A stretch of DNA of 64,000 nt, from NCBI RefSeq assembly GCF_000350225.1, contig NW_005179023.1, positions 89,694 to 153,693 on the forward strand, written 5' to 3'. Shown here piece by piece: positions 20,523 through 30,212 of the stretch (position 1 is the first letter of the stretch; every line of letters starts with the position of its first letter). Under the pieces are notes generated by a model. The model saw nothing but the letters and a program-made list of their open reading frames with translations. It was not told where the DNA came from and searched no databases. A program made the position numbers and the translations under genes. Origin of the DNA: Chondrus crispus (lineage: Eukaryota; Rhodophyta; Florideophyceae; Gigartinales; Gigartinaceae).

Positions 20523-20871
20523 TATGATTATGGCTGTTTGAAAAGTCATATTTTATGTTCAGACATTCGTATCTGGTCAAGTCCAGTTAAGATACAAATA
20601 TTTGTATATTCGTACATCTGCTTAAGACCCGCATGGTTCTACCTGTCAGTCTGCTCAAGAACGGAAGTTCCATGCACGCGATGTTGCGTGTCTTTTAATT
20701 GTATTGTCGTATTGTTGATGCGTAGCTGCTACTTAAGTAGCTAGCTTCTTGTGTGGCGAGTAAAGAGAATCGGTACACGCTCATGCACAGTACCTGTTCT
20801 GCACCGACCTGCCCCAGCGCATATCGTTGTAACTGTATGCGTCCGAATTAGTCATAGTTATACGGTTTTAT
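20523..20871 (+). repeat. 3' LTR of the plus-strand copia element
   Basis: It follows an A/G run (about 20512-20522) and aligns with 14487-14803. The exact outer limits are uncertain because clear TG and CA ends are not seen; the end near a catagtta run is the last base block shared with the 5' LTR. Confidence 0.7.
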
Positions 20872-20888
20872 GGGGTGACATATAGGGG

Positions 20889-21005
20889 TTGTCCACTGGC
20901 TACGAGTGCAGACACGCGCCGAGTGCAGATATGTGCCCCGAGGCTTGCCGAGGGCACCATATCGCAGCACGAGGCTGCGTGTCTGCACTCGTAGCCAGTG
21001 GACAA
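20889..21005. repeat. Long stem-loop (117 nt) next to the Crypton
   Basis: Perfect 29-bp arms (20889-20917 and 20977-21005) enclose a 59-nt middle that itself pairs imperfectly (gatatgtgccc with gggcaccatatc). It lies between the copia 3' LTR and the recombinase gene. It could be a foldback element, or a hairpin left by rearrangement. Confidence 0.9.
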
Positions 21006-21308
21006 TATGCTTGTCTACCGGCTGACAGTGAAATGCTCGGCCACGTAGATGTATGACACAAGTCCACCAATGATAAATCGCTGTTTTCCGCCGCCGTCGC
21101 TGTCGATGGGCTCCGCCGCCGTCGTCGCCGATGATATTTCCGCGACTGGTGCCGTCTACTCAGACCATCCCGAAACCCGCCTCAGACATTCCCCAACACT
21201 CCTTCCCATCCCCTCCTTCCCCTCCCCTTTCTCTCCTAGCCCTCACTCAATACCCCTACCCCTCCCAATTCTCTCTTCAACTCCCGCACCATCATCAGGC
21301 CCCACAAC

Positions 21309-22842
21309 ATGCCCTCATCCCCTTCGTCTGTCCCAGGGACGCCGCCTCCAGGTTCTGGTGGATCACATGCGACCGTTCCTGACACGCCCCCATCAGCTTC
21401 CCGCCGGCACTCGAAGGCAGCAACTGCATTTCTAGGCAAACGTATGCCGGCCAACACAAAACGTGCCAACATATCCTCTCTCAAGGCGCTGGCCCGCTTC
21501 ACAACATCACGTCCCGGATTTTTGGATGCTGCGTTCAAAGGGGAAGAGCATCTGCGCGACCACATTCTCATGGGCGAGTCTCGTTCAGAATGGGAAATTC
21601 TAGAGACACGGAAGGCCGTATTTCCTGACTGCAACTACAGCCACATACCAGCGCACCACACTGCTTGGACGACCCAGCAGCTAAAAACCGTACGGTTCCA
21701 TCTCATTGAATTCGCTGTAAACTACCGGTCGAAGTCCAGTGAGGAAGTCAAGCCAATTACTATGAGAGGCTACATTTTAGGGCTTCAAAGAGCATTCAAA
21801 TATGAGTGGGGTTATGATCTAAAGCTTCTCGAAGGGGATGTTTTCAATTGTCCAGCAGAAGGGCTCATGGCTGTGCTAGACAACAAGTTTAGCTTGCAAC
21901 AATCGACGGGAGTTGTGGCTGAGAGCCACAACGTACTGTCGAAAGAAGACGTCATCAAGCTTTATGAGTCGCCACTGCTGGACCGCGATACGCCCCTGGG
22001 ATTTCAAGCACGTCTAGTATTTAGTGTCGCATTGATCACAGCAATGCGCCCTTCTGCATTGGTGCATTTAACAGTTGGACAACTGCAGAAAATAACTTGT
22101 GGCGGGGAGTGGCGGGGAGCAGGTGTGGAAAATATGTGGAGTTATTGGCAGCCGCGTGGGTGCTTCGAAAACGGCGACGGGAGAGTGGAAGGCTGTCCAG
22201 GACAAGCCTCAGGAGGTGTGCGTTTGGAACAGGACGTGTCTCGGCGGCAAGCTCAATTTATTTGAGGATCTCGAAGACTACATGCGGATTAGGAACTCGC
22301 TCGATTGCGGAAGCGACCGATTCTTTTTGGAAGCTAATGCTCGCGCAACGACGTTTGAAAACTTTTTCAAGCGCCAGCACCTAGGCCGGAATGCATTTGC
22401 ACGTATTATGGGGAGCATCTGTAGAAAGGAGGGAATTACAGGGACTGGAGTCAAGCAAAGTATGACGTTGCATGGATTGAGAGGCTCTGTGGTGACGTTG
22501 CTGTTCGAGGACGGCCAGAACGATGTGAATGTTGCAATGAGAACAGGACACCGTGATCTGTCGTCATTGAAAAACTACCACAACCTACGAGGTGCTCTTG
22601 GAATGCAGCAACAAGCCGCAATTTTTGGAGACTCAAATGCGAAACGTCAGAAGGTGGAGGTCGGGTGTGAAGAGCAGGCGGCGCAGGACGGACAAGAAAA
22701 CTTGGCAGCAGGCGACGAGGTGGAGGAATGTTTTCAGGAAGGTGGCACAGAAAAAGAAGACAGTAATATGCGCCTTTTATCTGGCGTCCAGAATATCAGC
22801 GGGGGCGTTTTCACTATTAATGTGAACAATCACTACCGCTAA
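21309..22842 (+). pseudogene. Crypton-like tyrosine recombinase with one frameshift
   Basis: The first frame (21309-22265) contains a Ser/Pro-rich N-terminus, a helical core-binding-like segment (LKTVRFHLIEFAVNYRS, ITMRGYILGLQRAFKYEWG) and ITAMRPSALVHLTV with the first catalytic Arg. The second frame (from 22099) continues through WKICGVIGSRVGASKTATG to TLHGLRGSVVTLLFEDGQ (HxxR) and TGHRDLSSLKNYHNLRG (His, then the nucleophile Tyr). All of R-H-R-H-Y is therefore present. The switch of frame coincides with a 10-bp tandem duplication at 22101-22120; taking away one unit joins the two halves without a gap. An acidic tail of about 90 residues follows. The gene lies directly right of the 20.9-kb hairpin. 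A Crypton transposon is the best fit; another YR-type element is possible. Confidence 0.82.
22101..22120 (+). repeat. 10-bp tandem duplication causing the frameshift
   Basis: The units ggcggggagt (22101-22110) and ggcggggagc (22111-22120) are adjacent and differ only in the last base. Ten extra bases shift the frame by one, exactly the shift seen between the two recombinase halves. Confidence 0.9.
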
Positions 22843-23903
22843 GACTACTTTTGGTATGTCGCATCGTCAGTAGTGTTCTCTATAGTACGCTCGAGTAAAC
22901 TTTGTCGTCCTGATTTGTCTGCACAGTAGTGCAGACAAATAAGGGCCTTGCCCTACTGTGTTCGATTTTGTTAAGCTTGTTGCCCGAATTGTCGCCGCGG
23001 TAGTGCAGACAAATCAGGGCCTTACGTTTGTCCCGTATGTCACGGTGCGTATGTCCCCCTCAACCGGTAGACAACCGATAGTATGTGTTTGTCGGAGGTG
23101 ACTTAATATCCTTTTTTCTGTCGCCCTAGAAAACGAAAATTTCCACCACACGCGGAGGACACCATGGGCCCATTTGACCCTACCAGGATCACAAGTTCTA
23201 GGAATGTCGCCCTTTAAAACACCCAGTATCTCAAAATCGCACTGCGTATACTGTACAGTATTTCACTTTTGCAGGGGGTTGCCCCCTCACACACCCTGAA
23301 CCCTCATTTGCGCTTTTGCCCTTCAAAAAAACTAGAGATAATGTTGCATTTGGGGGGGCGATCAGGTGCATTTTTTGCAAAATGAACCTGATCGCCCCCC
23401 TAAACGCAAAATGGGCCAAAAAACTAACCACGATTTATTAGAGCAGCGGTGGAGATGCCCTTATACGTGTAAAGAGTACCACGTGGAATACGTGTGGCTG
23501 TGAGAGCTCGTGGCAAAGCTGGCCACGTTGGATACCTGTAATGATGGTATACGTGGACACGATGCGGACGGATTAAGAGAATTGAAAAGAAAAGGCGGGG
23601 TGGAGCGAGAAGGAAAAAAGAGAGATGGGAAATTTGAAAATTTCTCGAGTTTGCGTTTGCAGTCGTTGGAAAAAGAGAGTCCGGGAGAGAGTCATGGTCT
23701 GTCGAGTAGGCCACTGCCCTCGAGTGCGGATATCCCTCCCCCTCTCCTAACCCCCTCCCACCATCTACCTCCTTCGGTTACGCCAGGCCTCGCCCGCCAT
23801 CCAGACCCGCCTCCTTTTTTGGCCCCCCCCCCCCCCCCCCCCCCCGCATTGCCTCAAACTCAGCGGCCTCCTCCATCCCACAGACTTCCCCTCCCACTGC
23901 GCA
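22843..23903. other. No gene; short repeats, a hairpin and a C23 run
   Basis: A block with gtagtgcagacaaat and agggcctt occurs at about 22926-22952 and 23001-23026, and an inverted copy of its first part lies at 22910-22925. A hairpin has 15-bp arms at 23353-23367 and 23386-23400. A run of 23 C residues lies at 23823-23845, about 60 bp upstream of the next gene's start, in a pyrimidine-rich stretch from about 23735 that may be its promoter or leader. A minus-strand frame (23778-24260) is antisense to the next gene. Confidence 0.6.
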
Positions 23904-25229
23904 TTGAATGAAACGCCGTCTGCATGCCACCATTCCCCCCCAACCATGAACAACCAAGCACTTGCAACTGGTAAGCCACGCCCCCCATCCCCCTTCCGCA
24001 TCCATCCAATTCATCGTCCCGCCTCTAACTCTCTCATTCCCCCAAACCCCCGCCGCCACCTCCCAGACCAAGAAACCATCCGCCGGGCCCAGCAAGAATG
24101 GCGTCAAGCCAAGCGCCGTGAGATGGAAGCCAAAGCCCGCAAAAAACAGTATAACAAGCGCCGCAACTCTCTCGTCTCTCTTCCCCAGCACCCGTCTGTC
24201 TCCCCCCTGCACACCCACCTCCCCCCATCCCACATCCATCCCTCGCTCTACGCCAGTCAAGCTATCTCTGCTTCTCCGTCATCCATCTCCCCTTCTAACC
24301 ACCCCAGCACTATCCAACCCGGCATTGTCCTCGCTCACCCCGCCAATCAGTCATCCGCGCAAATCACCATCCACCCCCAAACCTCCCTCTCCCTCACCCA
24401 CCATCCCCATCACTCCCACCCGCAACTTCACCACACCAACATTGCTCCGGCCCCTTCTATCGACCACACCGCAGCTGCTGCCTTCCAGCTCCAGCAGCAC
24501 CTCAACGCCAACGACAAGCGCACGCACATGGCCCTCCACGACAGCCATCCAGACGACGATCCCGACGCCGCTGTTGCGGCGCGCGCAGCTGCTGCGCATG
24601 CCGCAGCTTCAGCCGTTCCCGGCGATGCCCAATTTGCACAGACTTTCGCCAATATCACTGGGCAAACGGGAAATCCGCCCGCATCTTCCGATCCGAGCAG
24701 AGTTATCGACCTCAACGCCGATCGACAGAGTGTTCAAAGCGAGGCCGCGCGTCGCATGAGCGAACAGTTAGAGGCCCAGCGCCAGTGGCGCGAGGCGAAG
24801 AGAAGGGAAATTGCCGCTAAAAGGGCAAAGGGCGCTGCATCGAAACGCGGGCGGAAGAAGGCTCGCACGTCTGCGCCATTGAATCACATGAATGCCGTGG
24901 GTATGCAAAGCGCTGGCGCGCAATCGTCACCGCATGATGGCATGGCGCAGATGCACATGAACATGTCGCATGCATACATGCGTGATGCTACCATGCAAGC
25001 TGCTGCTCCGATTTCGCATAGCGGACCGTCAGGCGAAGACCACCAGGGCAGTCTGTATGAATCAGTGCACGATGTGCAAAATGTGGAACGTATGTTTCAA
25101 GGTTCCGTCGACGATGGAGGTAATTTTCAAAGCAATCTGGGTTTTCGCGTGAGCGCGGCTCGAGACACACGTCGCGTGAAGGCGTCGGAAGTCGCTAACT
25201 TAAACGTTTTCTCATGCGCTAATGCTTGA
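23904..25229 (+). CDS. Uncharacterised protein with two W-x3-KRRE basic motifs
   Basis: This 441-residue frame has no family I recognise. The N-terminal half is rich in His, Pro and Ser. Two related basic segments stand out: residues 58-87 (around EWRQAKRREMEAKARKKQ) and 284-323 (around QWREAKRREIAAKRAKG). Each begins with an RR/Q run and ends in a strongly basic tail, so they look like a duplicated nucleic-acid-binding or nuclear-import element. An Ala-rich stretch (221-240) and a Met/His-rich region (330-375) follow. An alternative start is Met15 at 23946. The stop overlaps the next frame by 8 bases, and a short intron joining the two into one gene is possible, although I found no splice pair that is both strong and in phase. 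Probably nuclear, by inference. Confidence 0.6.
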   Translation: MNETPSACHHSPPTMNNQALATGKPRPPSPFRIHPIHRPASNSLIPPNPRRHLPDQETIRRAQQEWRQAKRREMEAKARKKQYNKRRNSLVSLPQHPSVSPLHTHLPPSHIHPSLYASQAISASPSSISPSNHPSTIQPGIVLAHPANQSSAQITIHPQTSLSLTHHPHHSHPQLHHTNIAPAPSIDHTAAAAFQLQQHLNANDKRTHMALHDSHPDDDPDAAVAARAAAAHAAASAVPGDAQFAQTFANITGQTGNPPASSDPSRVIDLNADRQSVQSEAARRMSEQLEAQRQWREAKRREIAAKRAKGAASKRGRKKARTSAPLNHMNAVGMQSAGAQSSPHDGMAQMHMNMSHAYMRDATMQAAAPISHSGPSGEDHQGSLYESVHDVQNVERMFQGSVDDGGNFQSNLGFRVSAARDTRRVKASEVANLNVFSCANA

Positions 25230-26079
25230 TTTTACAGTTAATGAGTCTCCAACGAGGCATACGGGTTCGTTTGCGCGGCCAGTACATGCGGTCGCGTCTG
25301 GAGTGAAACGAGACCACAGCGCAGCAGTTACGACTGAGCTGCTAGCAGCGACCACAGAGGCGGCCTTGAATGCCGTGTCCGAAGCTAGCGGAAAACCGAA
25401 AATATTAAGAGATCTGGTGGACAATACGGAACAGATCAGGAAGGGAATGGAAGACTCAAATGCACAACCAACATGTGCAGACGCTGGTGGAAATGAGCCC
25501 GAAGGACTGGATGCTGGTGCTGCCGGCAAGAACAGTACTGATGAGGATGGGGAACAACAGGGCAAGGAATTGCCTGAAAGAGAGAGAGCGAACCCAGACC
25601 TCAGTGCAAATGAATGCACGCAGAAAGCTGACGAAGTTGGAGCAGTGGCTGGCATACAACCGCCGGAAGGTGAAAGCGCGACAAAGGAGCAAGAAGCCGG
25701 AAGCGGAATGGACTCAGGTACTGGACCAAGTGCTTCGGCGACAAAAGAACATGTTACTCCGTCTGAATCACAAGAAAGTCCGCAAGCACCCGCTAATCGA
25801 CATGAAGAGGGTGGAAAGGACCGTGACAGCCTAGGGTTTGGTACGGATAGTTTCTCGAAGTCGCGAGATGTAGATGGATCCGTAAGCAAAGATGGCGCGA
25901 ATTCGGGTGCAGGTGGTCAAAGCGCAGGGGATGGCAGCCAAATACGAATGTCTGGTGATCCGGAAGGGGAATTGAGAGTGGATTCTCAAGATGCACTAGA
26001 GGTTGAAGCAGGCGACGGGGGTGAAGATATCATGACGGCAGAGGCTTGGCCGAGTTTGGAGAGCATTGGTCATACTTAA
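25222..26079 (+). CDS. Uncharacterised acidic low-complexity protein or 3' exon
   Basis: The 285-codon frame is rich in Glu, Asp, Gly, Ser and Ala and strongly acidic, with no hydrophobic segment or motif. It overlaps the preceding frame's last codons in a different register. A pyrimidine-rich tttacag acceptor at 25231-25237, just inside its start, suggests that it may be a downstream exon of the 23904 gene. In that case the real coding would begin at 25238. Composition is unlike a random frame (no stops over 850 bases, consistent acidity), so I accept it as coding. Function unknown. Confidence 0.5.
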   Translation: MLDFTVNESPTRHTGSFARPVHAVASGVKRDHSAAVTTELLAATTEAALNAVSEASGKPKILRDLVDNTEQIRKGMEDSNAQPTCADAGGNEPEGLDAGAAGKNSTDEDGEQQGKELPERERANPDLSANECTQKADEVGAVAGIQPPEGESATKEQEAGSGMDSGTGPSASATKEHVTPSESQESPQAPANRHEEGGKDRDSLGFGTDSFSKSRDVDGSVSKDGANSGAGGQSAGDGSQIRMSGDPEGELRVDSQDALEVEAGDGGEDIMTAEAWPSLESIGHT

Positions 26080-26600
26080 CCTCTTGAACATCCTTAGAGC
26101 GTACCAGCTTTCACACCAACTCGCAATTTCAGCGCGCAATCTGTCCCTGAACTTTCGAGCGCTATGAAATTCGCACCAGTATCCTCCTAGCTTGAAGTTG
26201 CTCATCGAAGTGACCTTCTGCACCCCGATGGTGTGCTGTCGCCGACATCCGAGTGCAGCGATGACGTCTCGATGACCTTTATGTGCGTAATACTGTACGC
26301 AACCAGTACTACCAGAGGATCAGGCCCAATGGCCTCCCGAAGAACTGCATGATATCCGAACACAGTACAATACAGTATTTTGATATTTGCGAAAATCTTA
26401 GCACAAATACAATGCTGAGCTTTTGAGCTCCAAACAAAACTTGCATGGACCTTCCATGGTTGCAAGTCGAACTTCATTTGAAAACAAACTGGACTGCCCA
26501 GATATCTCTACATTTCGCCACAAAGGAACAAGTAGCTACTTCCTCCCATCCAAGCTCACGAAACGAAAAGAGCAAAGCGCTGGTCGTGTGGACAAGCACA

Positions 26601-27536
26601 ATGGCGATACATGCCACGGCCTTCATCTCAACTGCCGTGTTGAAGCCCTTTCTGGGGACTCACATTTCTTTGACTTCAAGTCATTGCAAACGCTGCAAAA
26701 CAGTCCTCAAACATCAGAACAGAGTGCGGGTGCTACAGATGCGAACAGACCGCGGCAAAAACTATTACAGACCACCAGACAGCACACGGCGTCGCCCTCG
26801 CCACAACTCGCCGCTGCCTTCCATCTTCTTCCAAGCGTCTCGCCGTGCCAAGGATTTTTGGTATGAAGCGACCCCATCGGAGCGCTTCATGTTCGGCCTT
26901 GCTGGTTTGAGTCTGGTTGCTGCAGTAGGCGTCGCCATTAACGTTGTTTTTCACGTTTCTCTCATGCTTGCATTCGGCATCATCCCTCTGATCTTGGCCC
27001 CAATCTTTCTAACAGTGCTTGCATCTACCATCGCATTTGGGGTAGCGGCGTTTGCATTGTCAGCTGGTGGTTTGTTCTTCATCGGCACTCCCATCATGGC
27101 ATTTGGCTTTCTGGCCAAAGTGATGTTTCCACTCGCAGCCATGGCCGGAGGGGCTGTCTTTTTAAGTCGTATGCTTCTCTTTGGGAAAAAGGAAGCCGTG
27201 CTAGAGACAGAAGAAACAGAGGAAGATGAATGGCCGAGCCCAGAGAGTGAGTTTGAAGAATTTGATGAGAAATTGCGCGTTGGTGACCGCTATTCCCCAG
27301 TAGCGCGCGATGTCACATTGTGGAACTTAAGTGATGTCGTGGATGAGCTCGACTACAAAGGTCTCGGGGAATATAGACAGTTGTTTATCGAGGAGAAAAT
27401 AGATGGACCTACGCTTCTCACGCTCACGGACGCGGACATTAAGTCTGAGTTTGGCGCTAGCATGCCGCTAGGGGATCGCATGAGACTGTCAAGACTTGTC
27501 TTAGATTTGAAAAGACGCTCCGGCAAATTACAATGA
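26601..27536 (+). CDS. SAM-domain membrane protein, probably plastid-targeted
   Basis: The frame is open from 26445, but ATG 26601 (A at -3, G at +4) gives a 311-residue protein whose first 50 residues are poor in acid residues and rich in Ser, Thr, Lys and Arg, like a transit peptide. Residues of about 95-205 form several Gly/Ala-rich hydrophobic segments (LAGLSLVAAVGVAINVV, FGIIPLILAPIFLTVLAS and following), so it is an integral membrane protein. An acidic linker (about 208-235) follows. The C-terminal 65 residues form a SAM domain: LWNLSDVVDELDYKGLGEY, then FIEEKIDGPTLLTLTDADIK and GDRMRLSRLVLDLKR. SAM domains mediate protein self-association. The partner and exact location are unknown. 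The frame lies convergent with LTO1, about 100 bp away. Confidence 0.75.
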   Translation: MAIHATAFISTAVLKPFLGTHISLTSSHCKRCKTVLKHQNRVRVLQMRTDRGKNYYRPPDSTRRRPRHNSPLPSIFFQASRRAKDFWYEATPSERFMFGLAGLSLVAAVGVAINVVFHVSLMLAFGIIPLILAPIFLTVLASTIAFGVAAFALSAGGLFFIGTPIMAFGFLAKVMFPLAAMAGGAVFLSRMLLFGKKEAVLETEETEEDEWPSPESEFEEFDEKLRVGDRYSPVARDVTLWNLSDVVDELDYKGLGEYRQLFIEEKIDGPTLLTLTDADIKSEFGASMPLGDRMRLSRLVLDLKRRSGKLQ

Positions 27537-27638
27537 ATTTTAGAGTCGCTGCAACGTAGACGGAAAGAGTTGACATGCAGTAAGTTCCTGTTCACTTTTG
27601 AATGTATAAATATCGCTCATTTGCCTCGTTCAGAGTTG

Positions 27639-28931
27639 CTATTTAGTTCTCTCATCAACAAGCTGCTCTAACTCTGGTAGATCGATCTCCCCCGGAAACA
27701 GCTCGCCGTTAAGCTCCCAAGTGGGATATCCGGGGATTCGCTTGTCTCGACAGAGCTGATACTGAGAATTCATCCCGTGCTTGTCGCATTCGATATATTC
27801 AATATTGGCGAAAGCGCGCTTTCCAAATCTTTGCTTTTGGTCGTAGCAATGGTTACACCAGAATGCCCCATACATTTTTGCGTTCTTGCTTTTGAGCTTG
27901 GACGCAATTCTCTTCCATTTGAAGAAACGAATGAGGAGGGTACAGATAGCAAGAGGGAGAACGTTAGAAAAATAGTGTGTATAGCAATTGGGAAACTATA
28001 GCAGCATTAAGTCTTGAGATCTTACCAAAGTATCTGACGTAGAACGCATAGTGATAGCTGGAGGTTCCTGAGGCTCTCCGGGATTCTGTGCTGCAACATG
28101 TTGAGGGTACCCCACGAAGAAGAGTAAGGCTGCTGCGATCGATGACACGCCAGTTGACACAATCCCGACCCGTAAAGCATCTCCAACTCGCGGGACTGCG
28201 CGACCGACGAAGGCTGTCAACATGAATAAAGAGGTGCTCAGAACTGCAGAAAACAGGCAGTATGGGCAATAGCTCTGAATAACGAAAAACAGAAGAAACA
28301 TAAGATAACACGAGAAGATGAAGAGAGCAGTGGACAGAGCAAGAAGTATTGGGCGCGTCGCTGCATCTCTTATACCATACACTTCTTCAGGCGTGAGCAA
28401 CGTGCCTTCTTCATCCTCTTCCTCGTCTGCCGAGAGAGGCCATACTGCCAAGTACGCAAATACGCCGTATGCCAATGCTCCAAGCAACGTGAGCGGGATG
28501 CCCAAAAAGGAAGAAAACGGGCCTGACAAGACGTCGAGACAGCCCTGAGTCGCACATATTGCCCCTGGCGACGAGAAGATCTTGTTAAATGTTAGATAAC
28601 TTGTTTCGGCTGCGCCAACCATAGACACCGCAGTCAAAATCTTGCGAATGTTCTGAAATTCAAAAAGAGGGTTTGTCTCGTTAGTTTGCGAGTTAGCGGT
28701 GCCTGGTTCGGTCTCAGCTGAGAGATCGGATTGCTCATCTGAGGCAATAACCGTAGTTGGTAGTCTTAGAATCAGTCTTTTCCGAAGTCTTTTGGCTAGA
28801 GGTCTGCTTGTTCTGATAAATTGCGAATTTGCGGAGCTCATCAGTGAAGCACTGGAGCGATGTCTTCGAGACGGATGCAAGACAATGAGGTTTGAGGAAA
28901 ATGCAAGTTGTGACATCTTGACGCTATGCAC
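27639..28931 (-). CDS. LTO1: LTO1-like VKOR-thioredoxin fusion, thylakoid disulfide formation
   Basis: Two exons, 28931-28026 and 27911-27639, are split by a 114-nt GT-AG intron (27912-28025, donor GTAAGA). The product has 392 residues: a Ser/Arg-rich transit-like N-terminus (1-85), a VKOR domain with the loop pair C126/C131 (ICATQGCLDVL) and the redox motif CPYC at 222-225, several membrane segments, and a C-terminal thioredoxin-like domain with WCNHC encoded by exon 2. This arrangement is that of plant and cyanobacterial LTO1, which oxidises thiols of thylakoid-lumen proteins such as PsbO and is needed for photosystem II assembly. An acidic insert (EEEDEEG) lies between membrane segments. 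Family membership is clear; location is inferred. It is transcribed divergently from clpR, with 480 bp between the starts. Confidence 0.92.
27912..28025 (-). other. LTO1 intron
   Basis: The donor GTAAGATC follows the codon for Leu302 (phase 0). The acceptor is ...ATGGAAG before AGAATTGCG. A pyrimidine-rich stretch precedes the acceptor at some distance. Joining the exons gives an uninterrupted linker between VKOR and thioredoxin domains. Confidence 0.8.
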
Positions 28932-29411
28932 ATGAGTGTCGAATGGAGCTGCCAGGGCTCATTGACTGTTGGCAAATGTTTCCAGACAGATTCAAGTCTA
29001 TTCCAAGCGAGGACGAGCGCCAAGTCAATCTGAGGTAGAGGGGTATAACGCCAAACGCGAGCACCGGGGAGAGTTAGGATTTGTATCAATTTGAGCGTGC
29101 AGGAGAGGCAGAGCTCAATTCCTGTTCCCGGTGACGCGCAGCGGTTGTCGAGGACTTTAGTGTAGAATTATCAATCATAACTCCAGGAAAACTGCCCAAA
29201 AATTAGTCTCATTCCCTCTTTTCTGATCTCGCCTGCTATCCAAGGGGGAAGAGGCCCCCCAGACTGATCTTGCACCGCTAACCTCATCCCGGCCCACCAG
29301 ACGTCTCTGGTGACGTCAATAACAAGTATTGGGTTTCGGTGCATCCGACAGATATACCTTCATCCACAAACTTGGGGGCAATAGCGACCCCAACTTCCTA
29401 CAGTCGCCGCC
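28932..29411. promoter_or_regulatory. Intergenic region between divergent LTO1 and clpR
   Basis: These 480 bp must hold both promoters, since the genes start back to back. No TATA box or clear conserved motif is visible. Minus-strand frames here are short. The pairing of two plastid-protein genes invites shared control, which is an inference only. Confidence 0.4.
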
Positions 29412-30212
29412 ATGGTTTCCCAAACGCTACCTTGCTTTGCGACTGCCGCGCCCCTCTCGCTGTCCAGCTTATCCGGAAACACCAGTCGAGTGAGCGCTCA
29501 AAGGTCCCCTCGGCGGATACCTCCTGCACCTCGAGTAGCGCCGGTATGCATGGCTGGCGGCGTCCCAAAGGTGCCATACAAAGCTCCTGGTGCCCAAAAC
29601 CACGAGTTCATCGACATTTTCAATCGCCTCTACAGAGAGAGAATTATATATGTTGGTCAAGACTTGGATGACGAGTCAGCAAATCAGATTATCGCCGTTT
29701 TGCTTTACCTGGAAAACGATGATGCTAAATCCAACGTATCCATGTACTTTAATTGTCCGGGTGGTACAGTGCCAGCTGGCCTTGCCGTTTACGACTGCAT
29801 GCGGGCAATGAAGTATCCTGTCACCACTCTCAACCTCGGGTTGGCAGCTTCAATGGGCGCCTTTTTAGTTGGAGCTGGGACTAAGGGAAAGCGCATGGCC
29901 TTGCCGAATTCGAGGTTCTTGTTGCAAGCACCATCCATGCTAGACACAGTGCGAGGTCAAGCATCAGATATCAAAATTGAGGTTCAAAACATACTCAAGC
30001 AAAGGGACAGAATCATAGAAGGTTTGCACGAGTTCACAGGGAGAAGTCACGAGGAGTTGAAGAAGGATTTGGCGAGAGATATGTACCTCACGGCACCAGA
30101 GGCTAGAACGTATGGCCTTATCGATAAGGTACTCACGCCTTCGGTAAAGGGTCCGAGCGAGAAATTCCTCGGCGGGATAGGGGCGCCAAATATAGGTGGC
30201 TTCAACTGGTAA
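29412..30212 (+). CDS. Plastid ClpP-like protease subunit of ClpR type
   Basis: The product has 266 residues. Residues 1-47 are a Ser/Ala/Arg-rich transit-like peptide ending near CMA. The rest is a ClpP fold (S14 family): YRERIIYVGQDLDDESANQI, FNCPGGTVPAGLAVYD, NLGLAASMGAFLVGAG with the active-site Ser147, and MYLTAPEARTYGLIDKV. The residue expected to be the catalytic His (RIMIHQP in ClpP) is Gln172 (RFLLQAPS), while the Asp region (ARDMYL) is kept. A subunit lacking part of the Ser-His-Asp triad is the definition of ClpR, the non-proteolytic subunit of the plastid Clp core of cyanobacteria and plants. Which ClpR paralogue it matches I cannot tell. It has no intron. Confidence 0.9.
   Translation: MVSQTLPCFATAAPLSLSSLSGNTSRVSAQRSPRRIPPAPRVAPVCMAGGVPKVPYKAPGAQNHEFIDIFNRLYRERIIYVGQDLDDESANQIIAVLLYLENDDAKSNVSMYFNCPGGTVPAGLAVYDCMRAMKYPVTTLNLGLAASMGAFLVGAGTKGKRMALPNSRFLLQAPSMLDTVRGQASDIKIEVQNILKQRDRIIEGLHEFTGRSHEELKKDLARDMYLTAPEARTYGLIDKVLTPSVKGPSEKFLGGIGAPNIGGFNW

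Larger units (their letters stand above)
14487..20871 (+). mobile_element. Second Ty1/copia (GalEa/CoRe-like) element with nested insertions
   Basis: Homologous terminal repeats flank it: 14487-14803 (5' LTR, start truncated) and about 20523-20871 (3' LTR). Both contain the long shared block with gtccagttaagatacaa and end in a tccgaatta...catagtta run. The interior encodes gag, zinc knuckle, protease, integrase, a Tudor-like segment, RT and RNase H. The integrase box VEHFYLDE and the protease box DEGAPYSAIG fit the GalEa/CoRe type of copia rather than plant copia. A TGG-starting candidate primer-binding site (14805 on) directly follows the 5' LTR, and an A/G run (about 20512-20522) precedes the 3' LTR. 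Two LTR-type insertions (15571-16219, 18934-19572) disrupt it. Confidence 0.82.

Noticed and set aside
23778-24260. 160-codon Gly/Trp-rich minus-strand frame
   Set aside because: It is the antisense of the Pro/His-rich host gene at 23904, and its composition follows from that.
25222-25889. 225-codon Ser/Phe/Cys-rich minus-strand frame
   Set aside because: It is antisense to the acidic plus-strand frame and has no motif. The plus-strand frame is longer and more consistent.
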